DNA of 64,000 nt from Geminisphaera colitermitum TAV2 (GCF_000171235.2 NZ_ABEA03000085.1:1-64000); one strand, 5' to 3'. Counted from the first letter of the stretch, positions 45,581-55,276 are shown. Numbers and translations: made by a program. The notes: generated from the letters alone by a model not told the origin.

Positions 45581-48028
45581 ATGATGAAACCCCTGTCACG
45601 CCTATTCCTGTTCTCCACCATCTGCGTAATTACACCGTGCCTGATGGCCTCCACACCGCCGAAGCCGGATGCCGACGACAACGCTGTCTGTGACCATGCC
45701 GCAAGCACGCGCATCGGATACGAACTCGAACTGGTTCCCGGTTACGAAGCATGCAGCATCTACCTCCATGGATGCAAAGCCCCCGCGACAAACCAGTTTC
45801 GGGGCGAAGTTTTCTTCCGTATCATGGAACCCGTTACACAAGGAATCAATAGCCTCCCCTCCTCCCCCCCCGGCGAATGGCGGCGCGCCTTTGACCTCGT
45901 TTACATGCCCGGCGAAAAAAGCGCGCGCGGCAGCCTGCTCCGACTCCCGGAAAACGCCGCGTGCCAGCTCCGCCTGAACATCGACGACAACGGCAAAAAA
46001 CAAACCATCGAACGCGAATTTCGCACCCTCGCCAGCAAAGTCCCCATTGCCAAAACCATCGAACTCGGCCCCGGCACAAAACTCCCCCTCATCATCACCC
46101 AAACCCAAAGCGGTGCCCCCGGCGCCTACATCCGCTACACCTCCCCCCCCGGCCTCATTCTCGACAGCGGCAACCACTCCACGGATACAATCACCATCGA
46201 CGGAGCCAGCCACATCATCCTCGACGGACTGACCCTCCGCGGCGGACGCATTAACGCGATCAACCTCAACAACGCTTCTCACATCCAGATCCTCAACTGC
46301 GACATTGCCGGCTTCGGTCGCGTCGGCGTCCGGAAACCCGAACGCGACGGCAAATTTTACGAAAGCGGACGCGCGCTCAACAACGACGCCGGCATCCGCA
46401 TCTCCGGCGGGCAAAACATCCTCATCGAACGCTGTTACATCCACGACCCGCGCGGCACTGCCAATCCCTGGTTTTACTCGCACCCCGCCGGTCCGAATGC
46501 TGTTTTCGCCACCAAGGCCGCCCAGGTTGTGCTGCGCTACAACGATTTTATCGGCAGCGACCTAAAACGCTGGAACGACGCCATCGAAGGCGGAAGGAAC
46601 GGCTTCCCCGACGGCGGCGTTTACCGCGACGCGGAGATTTACGGCAACTACTTCGCCTTCGGCAACGACGACGGCATGGAACTGGATGGCGGACAAATGA
46701 ACACCCGCTTCCTGCACAACAAAGTCGAAGGCACGCTCTGCGGCGTCAGCACCGCCCCCTGCCTCTCCGGCCCCTCCTGGATCATCGGCAACCTCTTCAG
46801 CCAGCCCGGCGACGAATTCGGATTCACCGGTAACGCCATCAAAAACAACTACAGAGTCACCGGACAGGGCCGGATATTTTTCTTGCATAACACCATTGCC
46901 GGCGACTGGAACGGCCTCAGCGGATATGGAGGCCCCCGGACCGAACTCGAAAAAATGCACGGCATCGTCAAAGGATTCGCCCGCAACAACCTCATCGCCA
47001 TCACCGCCAATCCGGTCTCGCCGGGGCTGTTCATCTTCGCAAACGATTTTGACCACGACCTGCTGTTCACCACTTCCGATGCGCACCGGCAAAACCTCGC
47101 CGTCCTGCAAAAAAAATCCGGGCAGGAACGCAACGGCATCAATGCGCGGCCAAAGTTTGTCGATGCGACGCACGGCGATTACAACCTCAGCCCGGATTCT
47201 CCCGGTTACGCCCAAGGGATCGTGCTTCCCGGCCTCCACCCCCCGCATGACGCGAGACCATCGCACGGCGCATTCCAGCCCGGCGGCATAACCGATTTAC
47301 CCTACCGTCCCGTGCCATTTCACACCAACGTGGCGCGCCTCGATTTTTCGGCGGCCTCCGCTCACGAATGGACGACGCAACAAGTGACGGTGACGGTGGA
47401 CGCCCCCGGTTTTCGTTCCGATTTCCAAGTGCTGCGCAATGAAGCCTCGCGTTTCATTCACGTAACACCGGAACGCGGCACTCTCGCACACGGACAACCG
47501 TTCACGTTGACCGTTGCAATTGATCCCGCGCACATCACCTCTGCGCGGATCAACGCCGGCGCGTTTCTCGTCCGCTTGCCGGATGGATTTTCCCGGGTGC
47601 TCACCATTTACGCCGACTCGACGCGCGACCTGAAACTGCTCGCGCGTGACCGTGCCGGGGCCATCCACGGTAAAGTTTTCCGACAAACGAATGAGCACGG
47701 CGAGACCATGCTGACAGTCGATATTCCTGTATCCGGAAAGTATTACATGTTCGTCAAAACAACGGAGCAGACCGGGGTAAAAGTGCCGGTCAATATTGAT
47801 GGCGGCGAGTTCCACGAACTGATGCTCCGTGGCAAACCCGGCGCAGAGGAACGGTGGATGAATCTTGGCACGAACGCCTACGCTGACAGTCGCAATCCCA
47901 ACCGCCCGCTTGAATTCACCACCGGCAAACACACGGTCCAGTTGCGCGACTTGAGGCAACAGGTCGCCGGTTTTGCGCTCGCAGAAAGGCCGGAGACATT
48001 CCTGCTTGCGCTCACCCAAGACCTGTAA
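45581..48028 (+). CDS. Right-handed parallel beta-helix protein, polysaccharide-active-like
   Basis: An 815-residue exported protein. The signal peptide is MMKPLSRLFLFSTICVITPC-like, ending near MAS. A long solenoid spans about residues 190-540 (ITIDGASHIILDGLTLRGGR, then ILNCDIAGFGRVG; IYGNYFAFGNDDGMELDGGQ), as in pectate lyases and other polysaccharide lyases or hydrolases. It ends with a beta-rich domain to 815. No clear catalytic signature can be named. The double ATG at 45581 fits the signal peptide. It is the third gene after pseudopilin and PEP-CTERM, so it probably acts on the substrate sensed by the XRE-controlled system. Confidence 0.78.
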   Translation: MMKPLSRLFLFSTICVITPCLMASTPPKPDADDNAVCDHAASTRIGYELELVPGYEACSIYLHGCKAPATNQFRGEVFFRIMEPVTQGINSLPSSPPGEWRRAFDLVYMPGEKSARGSLLRLPENAACQLRLNIDDNGKKQTIEREFRTLASKVPIAKTIELGPGTKLPLIITQTQSGAPGAYIRYTSPPGLILDSGNHSTDTITIDGASHIILDGLTLRGGRINAINLNNASHIQILNCDIAGFGRVGVRKPERDGKFYESGRALNNDAGIRISGGQNILIERCYIHDPRGTANPWFYSHPAGPNAVFATKAAQVVLRYNDFIGSDLKRWNDAIEGGRNGFPDGGVYRDAEIYGNYFAFGNDDGMELDGGQMNTRFLHNKVEGTLCGVSTAPCLSGPSWIIGNLFSQPGDEFGFTGNAIKNNYRVTGQGRIFFLHNTIAGDWNGLSGYGGPRTELEKMHGIVKGFARNNLIAITANPVSPGLFIFANDFDHDLLFTTSDAHRQNLAVLQKKSGQERNGINARPKFVDATHGDYNLSPDSPGYAQGIVLPGLHPPHDARPSHGAFQPGGITDLPYRPVPFHTNVARLDFSAASAHEWTTQQVTVTVDAPGFRSDFQVLRNEASRFIHVTPERGTLAHGQPFTLTVAIDPAHITSARINAGAFLVRLPDGFSRVLTIYADSTRDLKLLARDRAGAIHGKVFRQTNEHGETMLTVDIPVSGKYYMFVKTTEQTGVKVPVNIDGGEFHELMLRGKPGAEERWMNLGTNAYADSRNPNRPLEFTTGKHTVQLRDLRQQVAGFALAERPETFLLALTQDL

Positions 48029-48062
48029 CCTACACCCATTTCTCTTCCCCGCGGTTGACTGC

Positions 48063-49484
48063 TCAACTCCGGTAGTCGGCGTTTTCGCTCACGTATTCGT
48101 GCGTGAGGTCGGCCCCGAAAACCGTGGCGGACGCGGTGCCGTTGCCCAAGTCCACATCGATCTCCACGCAACGCTCGTGCGGCGGATAATCCACCGGCGG
48201 CGCAAAGGTGCCGTCCGCCGCCGGGCGGCTTTCGTAAAGCTCAGCGGCCTTCAGGTGCGCGACCAGCGCGAGCTCCTTTTGCGGATCGAGTAAAAACGCG
48301 CCGTTCGCAAAAATCTCGATGCCGCCAATGCTCGCGCGCAACGCCGACAAGTCCGTGCCCGGCGCGTGCGCGCCCACGTGTTTGCCGATGGCCTGCACGA
48401 GACGGCCCACGTTGGGGTCGTTGCCCGCCACGGCGCACTTGAAAAGCGGCGCGTTGACGATCGCCTTGCCCAGCGCGCACGCGAGCGACTCGGTGGCGGC
48501 GTTTTGTATCCGCACACGAATGACATGTCGCACGCCCTCGCCATTGCGCACCACGTCCTCGGCGAGGTCGCGACACACTTGCGTCAGCGCAGCCTCGAAT
48601 CCGGCAAGCGCGACAGCGGGGGGGGGGGGGGGGGACGCGGTGGCGGCGGCCTGGTCAAGCGTCACCACGCCCGACGATACGAGCACCACGGTGTCCGACG
48701 TGCTCGTGTCGCTGTCCACGCTCATGCGATTGAAGGAGACATTGACGGCGCGTTGCAGCATCGCGCGCAATTCGTCGCGCGGCACGGCGATGTCGGTCAA
48801 AATGTAAACCAGCATCGTTGCCATGTTGGGCTCGATCATGCCCGCGCCCTTGGCGATGCCAACGATCCGCCCCGCGCCTGCGCCCGTGCCCACGGTGGCG
48901 GAGCGAACTTTTGGATACAGGTCCGTGGTGACAATGCCCTCCGCCGCCGGCAGCACCGAGCCCGCACCACCCGCGCTGGCGTTGCCGCCCGCCGCATCCG
49001 CACCCGCCAGCGCCGCCACGGCCTTTGGCAGATTTTGCAGCATCGCCTCAACGGGCAGCGTCCAGCCAATGACGCCCGTCGAACTCGGCAGCACCGCCGA
49101 CGCCGGCAGACCGAGCAGCCGGCCCGCCTCCGCGCAAATGCGTTCCGCCGTCTCCACGCCGCCGGGCGCGCAGACATTGGAGATTTTGTTGTTCACGATG
49201 ATCGCGCCCAGTGCCGGCGACTCCGCCAGCCGTCTCCGCCCCACGATGACCGGAGCGCCGGGAAAAGCGTTTTTGGTGAACATCGCGGCAAACCCCGCCC
49301 CCGCCGCCAGCGGCTGGTCAAGCGCGATGAGCGTGAGCGCCATCTTCGCCGGCTTGGGCGCCTCGACGGGCGTAAAATCGAAGCGCGCCGTGCCTACGCG
49401 AAACCCGCGCGGCAGCGCGGCCTGGGAGGCGAGCCATGCGCGGTGTTCCGCGCGGGAGGAAAAGGTAAGATCGGTGCTGGGCAC
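48063..49484 (-). CDS. argJ: Bifunctional ornithine acetyltransferase/N-acetylglutamate synthase
   Basis: A 473-residue ArgJ, which transfers the acetyl group from N-acetylornithine to glutamate in arginine synthesis. The self-cleaving ATML motif is present (MIEPNMATML, nucleophile T223 after cleavage). Other signatures are SSTGVIGWTLP, GIVTTDLYPK and the C-terminal FGADLTHEYVSENADYRS. The protein is somewhat longer than the usual about 400 residues, with proline- and alanine-rich inserts, one encoded by a 17-nt G run. The arrangement is monocistronic; argS lies in the same window but is unlinked. Confidence 0.94.
   Translation of the reverse strand: MPSTDLTFSSRAEHRAWLASQAALPRGFRVGTARFDFTPVEAPKPAKMALTLIALDQPLAAGAGFAAMFTKNAFPGAPVIVGRRRLAESPALGAIIVNNKISNVCAPGGVETAERICAEAGRLLGLPASAVLPSSTGVIGWTLPVEAMLQNLPKAVAALAGADAAGGNASAGGAGSVLPAAEGIVTTDLYPKVRSATVGTGAGAGRIVGIAKGAGMIEPNMATMLVYILTDIAVPRDELRAMLQRAVNVSFNRMSVDSDTSTSDTVVLVSSGVVTLDQAAATASPPPPPAVALAGFEAALTQVCRDLAEDVVRNGEGVRHVIRVRIQNAATESLACALGKAIVNAPLFKCAVAGNDPNVGRLVQAIGKHVGAHAPGTDLSALRASIGGIEIFANGAFLLDPQKELALVAHLKAAELYESRPAADGTFAPPVDYPPHERCVEIDVDLGNGTASATVFGADLTHEYVSENADYRS
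48618..48634. repeat. Poly-G tract (17 nt) in argJ
   Basis: Encodes a proline run inside an insert after ATASP in the beta-subunit part of ArgJ. Slippage would make the strain unable to complete the acetyl cycle of arginine synthesis. Confidence 0.9.
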
Positions 49485-49546
49485 GCGCCTACAACTGGCC
49501 CGCCGTCCGGTGGAGTGAAGCGAAAAGAAAGGCCCGGCGTAACTCT

Positions 49547-49560
49547 CCCCCCCCCCCCCC
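49547..49560. repeat. Poly-C tract (14 nt) between argJ and GNAT genes
   Basis: Run of 14 C between the argJ start and the stop codon of the upstream GNAT gene on the same strand. It lies 63 bp before the argJ ATG, where a promoter could sit. Confidence 0.9.
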
Positions 49561-49589
49561 TCGCGTCCGGCTCCGCAGCCTCATCCTCA

Positions 49590-49889
49590 TCACCCCGCCG
49601 CCGGGTGCATCTCCAGATAACGCCTCACATAACTGCACGTCTCACGCCCCCGCAGCACCCGCATCCCCCGCGCGGTGGCCCAGTCCAGCCCCGCCCGCAC
49701 CAGCACCGCAGCCGCGCCGCGCCCGCGCAACGCCTCCGGCACATGCGTATGCGTGAAAATCACCGCCGCACCCTCCCCCCCGCCCTCCGCAAACGCATAC
49801 TCCAGCACCGCCTCGCCCTCTGGAAACGAGAGCGCGAAACAGAGTCGTTTTTCATCATGTATCGGTGTCGGCATCTGCATAGGCGTCAT
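49590..49889 (-). CDS. Small GNAT-type acetyltransferase (YjdJ-like)
   Basis: A 99-residue protein of the short Gcn5-related N-acetyltransferase group (COG2388/YjdJ type): AVIFTHTHVPEALRGRGAAA is the acetyl-CoA-binding loop, followed by CSYVRRYLEMHP at the end. Substrate unknown. ATG 49889 (MTPMQMPTP) is chosen because the upstream extension has no similarity. It is upstream of argJ on the same strand; whether they are co-transcribed is open because of the C run between them. Confidence 0.8.
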   Translation of the reverse strand: MTPMQMPTPIHDEKRLCFALSFPEGEAVLEYAFAEGGGEGAAVIFTHTHVPEALRGRGAAAVLVRAGLDWATARGMRVLRGRETCSYVRRYLEMHPAAG

Positions 49890-50194
49890 GGCGTGTTGAA
49901 TGCGCAACCTATGAACTTTGCCTGCGACTGCTAATCCGCCGAATAACCAAAAGCGCATCATCGAGCCTGCCAGTGTGTTGCGCGCTTATTTAATTTCAGG
50001 GGAAACACCCGTCACACAGGAATTTCCTTGCATCCCCATTGGAAACCGTTCTCTTTGCCGCCCTTATTCGTTAGAGCACGTTAGATGACAGGAACTGGTG
50101 AGTCGTCAGATGGAGTTAGGCTTCAGGTGATGATTTCGAAACCCGATCCCCGGGAACGGACTGGCAGCAGACGGGATTCTACGACCCACATCAC

Positions 50195-50572
50195 ATGAGC
50201 AATTCCAAACTCTACGTCGGCAACATGTCCTTCAAAACGACCGAAGACGACCTCCGCTCCGCCTTCGGCCAATTCGGTTCCGTCACCGACGTTTACGTCG
50301 CCATGGACAAGATGACCGGCCGCCCCCGCGGTTTCGCGTTCGTCACCATGGGCACCCCCGAAGAAGCCAAGACCGCGGCTGAAAAACTCAACGGCGTCGA
50401 TCTCGGCGGCCGCGCCCTCACCGTCAACGAAGCCCGTCCCAAGGAAGAAGGCGCCGGCCGTTCCTTCGGTGGTGGCGGCGGCGGTGGCCGTGGTTTCGGC
50501 GGCGGCGGCGGCCGTGACCGTGACCGCGGTGATCGCGGCGGCTTCGGCGGCGGTCGTGACCGTCGTTACTAA
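50195..50572 (+). CDS. Single-RRM glycine-rich RNA-binding protein
   Basis: A 125-residue protein with one RRM domain (about 3-80): RNP2 LYVGNM and RNP1 RGFAFVTM, followed by a Gly/Arg/Asp-rich disordered tail ([20 protein letters not shown]). Such small RRM proteins in cyanobacteria, Bacteroidetes and Verrucomicrobia are thought to bind single-stranded RNA and are often cold-responsive. It is monocistronic with its own terminator. The long leader (50041-50194) may hold regulatory structure, but nothing specific is visible. Confidence 0.93.
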   Translation: MSNSKLYVGNMSFKTTEDDLRSAFGQFGSVTDVYVAMDKMTGRPRGFAFVTMGTPEEAKTAAEKLNGVDLGGRALTVNEARPKEEGAGRSFGGGGGGGRGFGGGGGRDRDRGDRGGFGGGRDRRY

Positions 50573-50621
50573 GCTGGTTTCCCGACCAACACTTTTGTTC
50601 TCAAAGACAAACTAATCCAAG

Positions 50622-50659
50622 GCGGGCGCCCCCAACACGGGGCGCCCGCTTTTTTTTTT
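50622..50659 (+). terminator. Rho-independent terminator of the RRM gene
   Basis: GCGGGCGCCCC and GGGGCGCCCGC form an 11-bp stem with loop AACAC, followed by a run of T (10 or more). It lies 50 bp after the stop. Confidence 0.95.
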
Positions 50660-50782
50660 GCGCTCCGCAGGATTGTTACGATTCGGAAACAGCCCCGCTT
50701 TACACTCGGCAGTCCGCGCCCTCCGGTTACGCTCTCCCCCCGACCACATCCGCCCGCTTCCGTCCATCACCCGCCGTCACAC

Positions 50783-51529
50783 ATGTCGGAAACCGCATCG
50801 CAACAACCACCGCCCGTAACGCCAGCGTCACAAAAAATCCTAGTCGTCGATGACGAGGCTGACGTCACCGAACTCCTCGCCTACCATCTCCAGGCCAAAG
50901 GCTTCACCGTCGAGACGCTCAACGACCCCAATCGCAGCCTCGGCCTCGCGCGCACCTTCCTGCCCGACCTCGTCATCCTCGACGTCATGATGCCCGACCT
51001 CAGCGGCATCCAACTCTGCCGCCTCATCCGCGCCGACCCCCAACTCGCCCAAGTCCCCGTCATCTTTCTCACCGCCAAGGCCGAGGAAGGCGACCGCATC
51101 CAAGGCTTGGAAACCGGAGCCGACGACTACATTTGCAAACCCTTTAGCATCAAGGAACTCATCCTGCGCGTGCAGACCATCCTTCGCCGCCTCGCCGCCC
51201 CCGGCGCTTCCAGCGGCCAGACCGCCGAGCCCCTCCGCCGCATCCTGCAAGCCGGACAGATCACGCTCGACACCGAAAGCCATGAAGCCGCCCTCGCCGG
51301 CACGCCCATCGACCTCACCGCGACCGAATTCAAACTCCTCCAAATCCTCATGGAACGCCGCGGTCGCGTGCAAACCCGCGAGCACCTCCTCATCAACGTA
51401 TGGAACTACGAAACCGAGATCGAGACCCGCACCGTTGACACCCACGTACGCCGCCTCCGCGAAAAACTCGGCGACCACGCCGACCTCATCGAAACCATCC
51501 GCGGCGTCGGTTACCGGCTGGCCAAATAA
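50783..51529 (+). CDS. PhoB/OmpR-type response regulator
   Basis: A 248-residue two-domain regulator. The receiver domain (about 20-137) carries the acidic pair in VVDDEAD, the phospho-acceptor D67 in LVILDVMMPD and K119 in ICKPF. The winged-helix DNA-binding domain (about 155-247) shows LTATEFKLLQILMERRGRVQ and VDTHVRRLREKLG. It pairs with the histidine kinase gene downstream (150 bp). Overall it is most like PhoB of phosphate control, but no pst or phoU genes are in view, so the signal is not established. Confidence 0.93.
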   Translation: MSETASQQPPPVTPASQKILVVDDEADVTELLAYHLQAKGFTVETLNDPNRSLGLARTFLPDLVILDVMMPDLSGIQLCRLIRADPQLAQVPVIFLTAKAEEGDRIQGLETGADDYICKPFSIKELILRVQTILRRLAAPGASSGQTAEPLRRILQAGQITLDTESHEAALAGTPIDLTATEFKLLQILMERRGRVQTREHLLINVWNYETEIETRTVDTHVRRLREKLGDHADLIETIRGVGYRLAK

Positions 51530-51685
51530 ACCCTCGCCACAGCCTCCTCCCCCCCCCACCCCCCTCCCCCATGCCACTCGCAACGCCATCATCACCCGGT
51601 CAACAAAACCGCATCAAAGAAACAGGTAATTTGCTCTCTTTCATCAGTGTCCATTAGTGTGCATTAGTGGTTTCGAAAAAACACC

Positions 51686-52966
51686 ATGCTCTGGCTGGCC
51701 ATCATACTGCTCACCTGCGCCCTGCTCGCCGTCCTCCTCCGACTGTTTGCGCACCACCGCGCCATCCGTTCCCTCAACGTCGCCCTCCTCCAACGCCAGC
51801 CCTTCCTTCAGGAAAACCACGCCATCGACCCCGCCTGGCGAGACCTCTGCACCACCGCCAACCACCTCGTCGAAGACATCAACCGCCTCGACAAACAACG
51901 CGCCGGCCAACTCGCCCAACTCGAAGCCACGCTCGGCAGCCTTCAAGAAGCCGTCCTCGTCGTGGACGCCGCCAACACCATCCTCCTCGCCAACAAAGCC
52001 CTCAGCGCCATCTTCCCCCGCACCGACGCCATCCTCCACCAGCGCCTCGAAACCATCGTGCGCAACGCCCCTTTTCTCCGCTACGTCGAAGCCGTCCGCC
52101 GCGACGGCGCGCGCCCGCAGCAAGAGATTGAATTTGAGGACAACAGCAACGCCACCTGGCTCGAAGTCACCGGCACCGTCATCCCCGCCCTCCACAACAG
52201 CCAGCCCCCCTGCGCCCTCTTCGTCCTCCACAACATCACCCGCCAGAAACGCCTCGAAGCCGTCCGCAAGGAATTCGTCGCCAACGTCTCCCACGAACTC
52301 CGCACCCCCCTCAGCGTCATCAAAGGCTACGCCGAGACGCTCATCGACGGCGGCCCCGACATGCCTCCCGCCCAGCGTGACCGCTTCCTCCACATCATCC
52401 GCCGCCACACCGACCGCCTCAACACCCTCCTCGAAGACCTCCTCACCCTCTCGCGTCTCGAATCCCCCAATACAGGACTCCGCCGCGAACCCGGCGACCT
52501 CGACCGCCTCGTAAAAACCCTCCTCGACGAATACCGCACCCGTCCCGCCGCCGCCCGCCACACCCTCCAGCTCACCCTCGGTGCCGCGCCCGGCCCCCTT
52601 AATTTCGACGCCCTCAAACTCACCCAGGTTTTTCACAACCTCCTCGACAACGCCCTCAAATACACCCCGCCCGGCTCCCGCATCGACATCGCCATCCGTC
52701 CCAAGGGATCCGAAATCGAAATCTGCGTCAGTGACAACGGCCCCGGCATCCCGGTCGCGGATCTGCCGCACATCTTCGAACGCTTTTATCGCGTGGACAA
52801 AGGCCGCTCGCGCGAGACCGGCGGCACTGGCCTCGGCCTCTCGATCGTGAAACACATTGTGCAACTCCACGGCGGCCGCGTCTGGGTGGAAAGCGAACCC
52901 GGCCGCGGCGCCTCATTCCACTTCACCCTCCCCGCCGCCCCCCGCCGCATGGACGTGACCGTGTGA
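51686..52966 (+). CDS. PhoR-like sensor histidine kinase
   Basis: A 426-residue kinase. A single membrane helix is at the N-terminus (about 2-18, LWLAIILLTCALLAVLL). A PAS-like domain spans about 85-180. The HisKA dimerisation domain has H203 in FVANVSHELRTPLSVIKGYA, and the ATPase domain has N-box FHNLLDNALKYTPPGS, G1 DNGPGIP and G2 GGTGLGLSIVKHI. It probably phosphorylates the adjacent response regulator. Only one helix means there is little periplasmic part, as in PhoR. The leader before its ATG contains repeated CATTAGTG units. Confidence 0.92.
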   Translation: MLWLAIILLTCALLAVLLRLFAHHRAIRSLNVALLQRQPFLQENHAIDPAWRDLCTTANHLVEDINRLDKQRAGQLAQLEATLGSLQEAVLVVDAANTILLANKALSAIFPRTDAILHQRLETIVRNAPFLRYVEAVRRDGARPQQEIEFEDNSNATWLEVTGTVIPALHNSQPPCALFVLHNITRQKRLEAVRKEFVANVSHELRTPLSVIKGYAETLIDGGPDMPPAQRDRFLHIIRRHTDRLNTLLEDLLTLSRLESPNTGLRREPGDLDRLVKTLLDEYRTRPAAARHTLQLTLGAAPGPLNFDALKLTQVFHNLLDNALKYTPPGSRIDIAIRPKGSEIEICVSDNGPGIPVADLPHIFERFYRVDKGRSRETGGTGLGLSIVKHIVQLHGGRVWVESEPGRGASFHFTLPAAPRRMDVTV

Positions 52967-52977
52967 CCACGGCGCCT

Positions 52978-52992
52978 CCCCCCCCCCCCCCC
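52978..52992. repeat. Poly-C tract (15 nt) between kinase and sialidase-like genes
   Basis: A 15-nt C run lies between the convergent ends of the histidine kinase gene and the BNR protein gene, 8 bp before the latter's stop codon. Confidence 0.9.
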
Positions 52993-52999
52993 TCCCTGC

Positions 53000-54094
53000 T
53001 CACACAGCCGGCTGCGCCCCCGGCAAATAAAAATCCTCCTCACGCAACGCATACCCGCGGATCTGCGCACGCGGATGCGCGTCGTCGATGATGTAGTTGA
53101 CGATGTAAAGCTCGCCGTCGTCGAACTGCACCCAGCCGGAATACCCCGTATCCGCCACTGGACTACGATCGTAATCGAGCGGCATCACGCGCACCTTCGC
53201 CGCGTTGCGCACCGGATTAAGACATGACTCCACATCCGTCAGCGCCGCGAAAAAGTTCTGCGTCATCCAGCCCCAGCCGCCCGAACTGCCCTGCAAAAAC
53301 CGATGCGTGATCATCACGCGCCCGCTCTGCAACATGCCCGCCACCGGACGGTGGCAGCCCGGCAACGCAAACTTACACAAACCCGACCACGTCGCCCCGC
53401 CATCATGACTAAACGCACGAAACGCATCGAGGCCGCTAAAAGAATTTTCGCGCATAAAACACACCAATCCGCCATCGCCCGGCAATTCCAGCACGCTGCC
53501 TTCGCAGAGTTTCAGCCCCGCGTCCTGCCCCACGACCACCGGCCCCGACCACGTCGCCCCCTGGTCATCGGAATACCACAGCCGCTGGCTCCACAGCCGG
53601 CGGTCCTCGCCAAGAAACGTGTGCGCCGAAGTCGTCCAGCGACCCGCATGCGGACCGTGTTTCAACTCCACGATCTGATCCGGCACGATGCCCGTGACAG
53701 GCGTTGCCACCGGTCCCTGCCACGTATCGCCATTGTCACTACTGAACCACAGCCAGTTGGTCTGCTCGCCGCCGTTGTCCGCGCCCTCGTGCGCGCCGGC
53801 CACGCGATCCACGATGACCGCCAGCCGGCCGTCGCGCAGCGCGGTGATGCGCGCGCAGTTCCAATGCGGGTCGCCCCGATCCTTCTTGTGCAACGGCGTC
53901 GTGATGGCCCGCTTTGCCGACCAGGTGCGCCCCCGGTCGTCCGAAGTGACACTTTGGATACACGTATAAGAGCGGTCGCCGTGGTGCGTGCATTCGCTAA
54001 AAACGCAGACCAGCCGCCCCGTGCGCGTAAGCGCGAGGTCAGGCCATGCCTGATAAATGGAGTCGTCACGGCTGACGGTGAATTTCTGGATCAT
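53000..54094 (-). CDS. BNR-repeat sialidase-like protein
   Basis: A 364-residue six-bladed propeller type protein with several Asp boxes (S-x-D-x-G-x-T-W): DDRGRTWSAK, SDNGDTWQGP, DDQGATWSGP, HDGGATWSGL. This is the sialidase/neuraminidase superfamily. No signal peptide is seen, so it would act in the cytoplasm or be exported by another route. The first residues (MIQKFTVSRDDSIYQAWPDL) include an arginine where sialidases bind the carboxylate, but the full catalytic set cannot be confirmed. It is the second gene after the NanA-like lyase on the minus strand. Confidence 0.75.
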   Translation of the reverse strand: MIQKFTVSRDDSIYQAWPDLALTRTGRLVCVFSECTHHGDRSYTCIQSVTSDDRGRTWSAKRAITTPLHKKDRGDPHWNCARITALRDGRLAVIVDRVAGAHEGADNGGEQTNWLWFSSDNGDTWQGPVATPVTGIVPDQIVELKHGPHAGRWTTSAHTFLGEDRRLWSQRLWYSDDQGATWSGPVVVGQDAGLKLCEGSVLELPGDGGLVCFMRENSFSGLDAFRAFSHDGGATWSGLCKFALPGCHRPVAGMLQSGRVMITHRFLQGSSGGWGWMTQNFFAALTDVESCLNPVRNAAKVRVMPLDYDRSPVADTGYSGWVQFDDGELYIVNYIIDDAHPRAQIRGYALREEDFYLPGAQPAV

Positions 54095-54130
54095 GTTATT
54101 TCCGGGTTTCTTCAAAACTTGATATGTCGC

Positions 54131-54195
54131 ACGTCTGGCCCAGACGTCACAGCGAATTAAATCGAGTTACGTCGATTTGCGTCGATTTAACTCGA
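54131..54195. promoter_or_regulatory. Two inverted repeats between lyase and sialidase-like genes
   Basis: ACGTCTGGCCCAGACGT (54131-54147) is a 17-bp palindrome. TCGAGTT at 54162 and AACTCGA at 54189 flank a tandem GTCGATTT pair. They lie in the 103-bp gap between the two minus-strand genes and may form mRNA hairpins or a regulator site. Confidence 0.45.
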
Positions 54196-54197
54196 AA

Positions 54198-55121
54198 TCA
54201 CCGGGCGGCTTTGATGGCGGCGAAATAGCCGATTTCGCCGAGTTCTTTTTCCAGCGCGGCGATTTCCGTCGCGGGCGGCATTTCGAGCGGGGCTCGCATG
54301 GGACCGCAGTCGATGCCGGCAAGAGCCAGCGTGGCCTTGATCGCGGGCAGACCGCCGTGGCGCACCATGATGTCGATGGCCTGCGTGCAAAACGCCTGCA
54401 TGCGTTCCGCCTCCGCCGCGTTGCCTGCGGCATGGGCGCGGGCAACGGCCAGATAGAGCGGCGCGGCAAAATTATACGTGCTGCCCACCGCACCCGTTGC
54501 GCCGAGCTTGAGGGCGGAGAGGAGTTTCTCGTCGCGTCCGAAAAACACCTCGAAGTCCTTGCCCGTGGCCTTGGTTTGTGCGCGCGCCCAGGCGAGCGAA
54601 GCGGCGTAGTCGTCGAGGTCTTCGAAGGTAAATTTCACACCGCGAAAGTTCGGCACGGCGTCCGCCATCTGCGCGATCCAGCGGCGCACTGGCGCGTGCG
54701 CGCGACTCATCGACGGCATGTGATACGCATAGAACGGCAGTTCCGGAGCCGCCGCGGCAATCTGCCGGTTGACCGCAATCAACCCCGTGTCGGAAGTCGG
54801 CGCGAAGAACACCGGACCGATGGCCGCTGTACCGTCGGCGCCGATACGCGCCGCGTGTTCCGCGAGGTCGCGCGCGTCGGCCACGGAGCAATGCCCCACA
54901 TGGACGATAAGCTTGAGCTTGCCGCGCACGGCGGAGCGCCACGTTTCGGCGACCTGTTTGCGTTCGGCATTGGAAAGCGACATCCCTTCGCCGGTGGTGC
55001 CGCAGATAAAAACGCCTGCGACGCCGGTGGCGTGCAGGTGTGCGGCGTAGGGTTCGATCACCTTGAGGTTGAGCGAGCCATCGGCGTTGAGCGGCGTGAA
55101 AGGAGCGGCAATGAGGTTCAT
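54198..55121 (-). CDS. N-acetylneuraminate lyase-like aldolase (DapA/NanA superfamily)
   Basis: A 307-residue (beta/alpha)8 aldolase. VFICGTTGEGMSLS holds the carboxylate-binding GTTGE loop. The YxYHMP motif (Y133) and the Schiff-base lysine K163 in GVKFTFED match the Tyr/Lys pair of N-acetylneuraminate lyase, which cleaves sialic acid to N-acetylmannosamine and pyruvate. Other 2-keto-3-deoxy-sugar acids are possible substrates, since the specificity loops are not diagnostic. ATG 55121 is the conserved start. It lies upstream of the BNR protein and divergent from a LacI gene. Confidence 0.85.
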   Translation of the reverse strand: MNLIAAPFTPLNADGSLNLKVIEPYAAHLHATGVAGVFICGTTGEGMSLSNAERKQVAETWRSAVRGKLKLIVHVGHCSVADARDLAEHAARIGADGTAAIGPVFFAPTSDTGLIAVNRQIAAAAPELPFYAYHMPSMSRAHAPVRRWIAQMADAVPNFRGVKFTFEDLDDYAASLAWARAQTKATGKDFEVFFGRDEKLLSALKLGATGAVGSTYNFAAPLYLAVARAHAAGNAAEAERMQAFCTQAIDIMVRHGGLPAIKATLALAGIDCGPMRAPLEMPPATEIAALEKELGEIGYFAAIKAAR

Positions 55122-55196
55122 GGTGCCACCCACACTGCCCCCTCGCCCCACATGCTGACAATCGCCCCCCACTGGTCATTCGTGTTAACCAGTCAG

Positions 55197-55238
55197 GAGA
55201 GAGAGAGAGAGAGAGAGAGAGGGGGAGGGGGGGGGAGG
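55197..55238. repeat. GA dinucleotide repeat plus G run
   Basis: About eleven GA units followed by G-rich sequence, lying between the NanA-like gene start and the LacI gene. Slippage could change the spacing between the divergent promoters. Confidence 0.85.
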
Positions 55239-55258
55239 AAGGGAACAATGGGCGGTGT

Positions 55259-55276
55259 TCGCAAAAGCGATTGCGA
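55259..55276. promoter_or_regulatory. 18-bp operator candidate upstream of LacI
   Basis: TCGCAA and TTGCGA with a 6-nt spacer form a perfect inverted repeat 44 bp upstream of the LacI ATG and 138 bp from the divergent NanA-like start. Size suits a LacI-type dimer site. Confidence 0.45.
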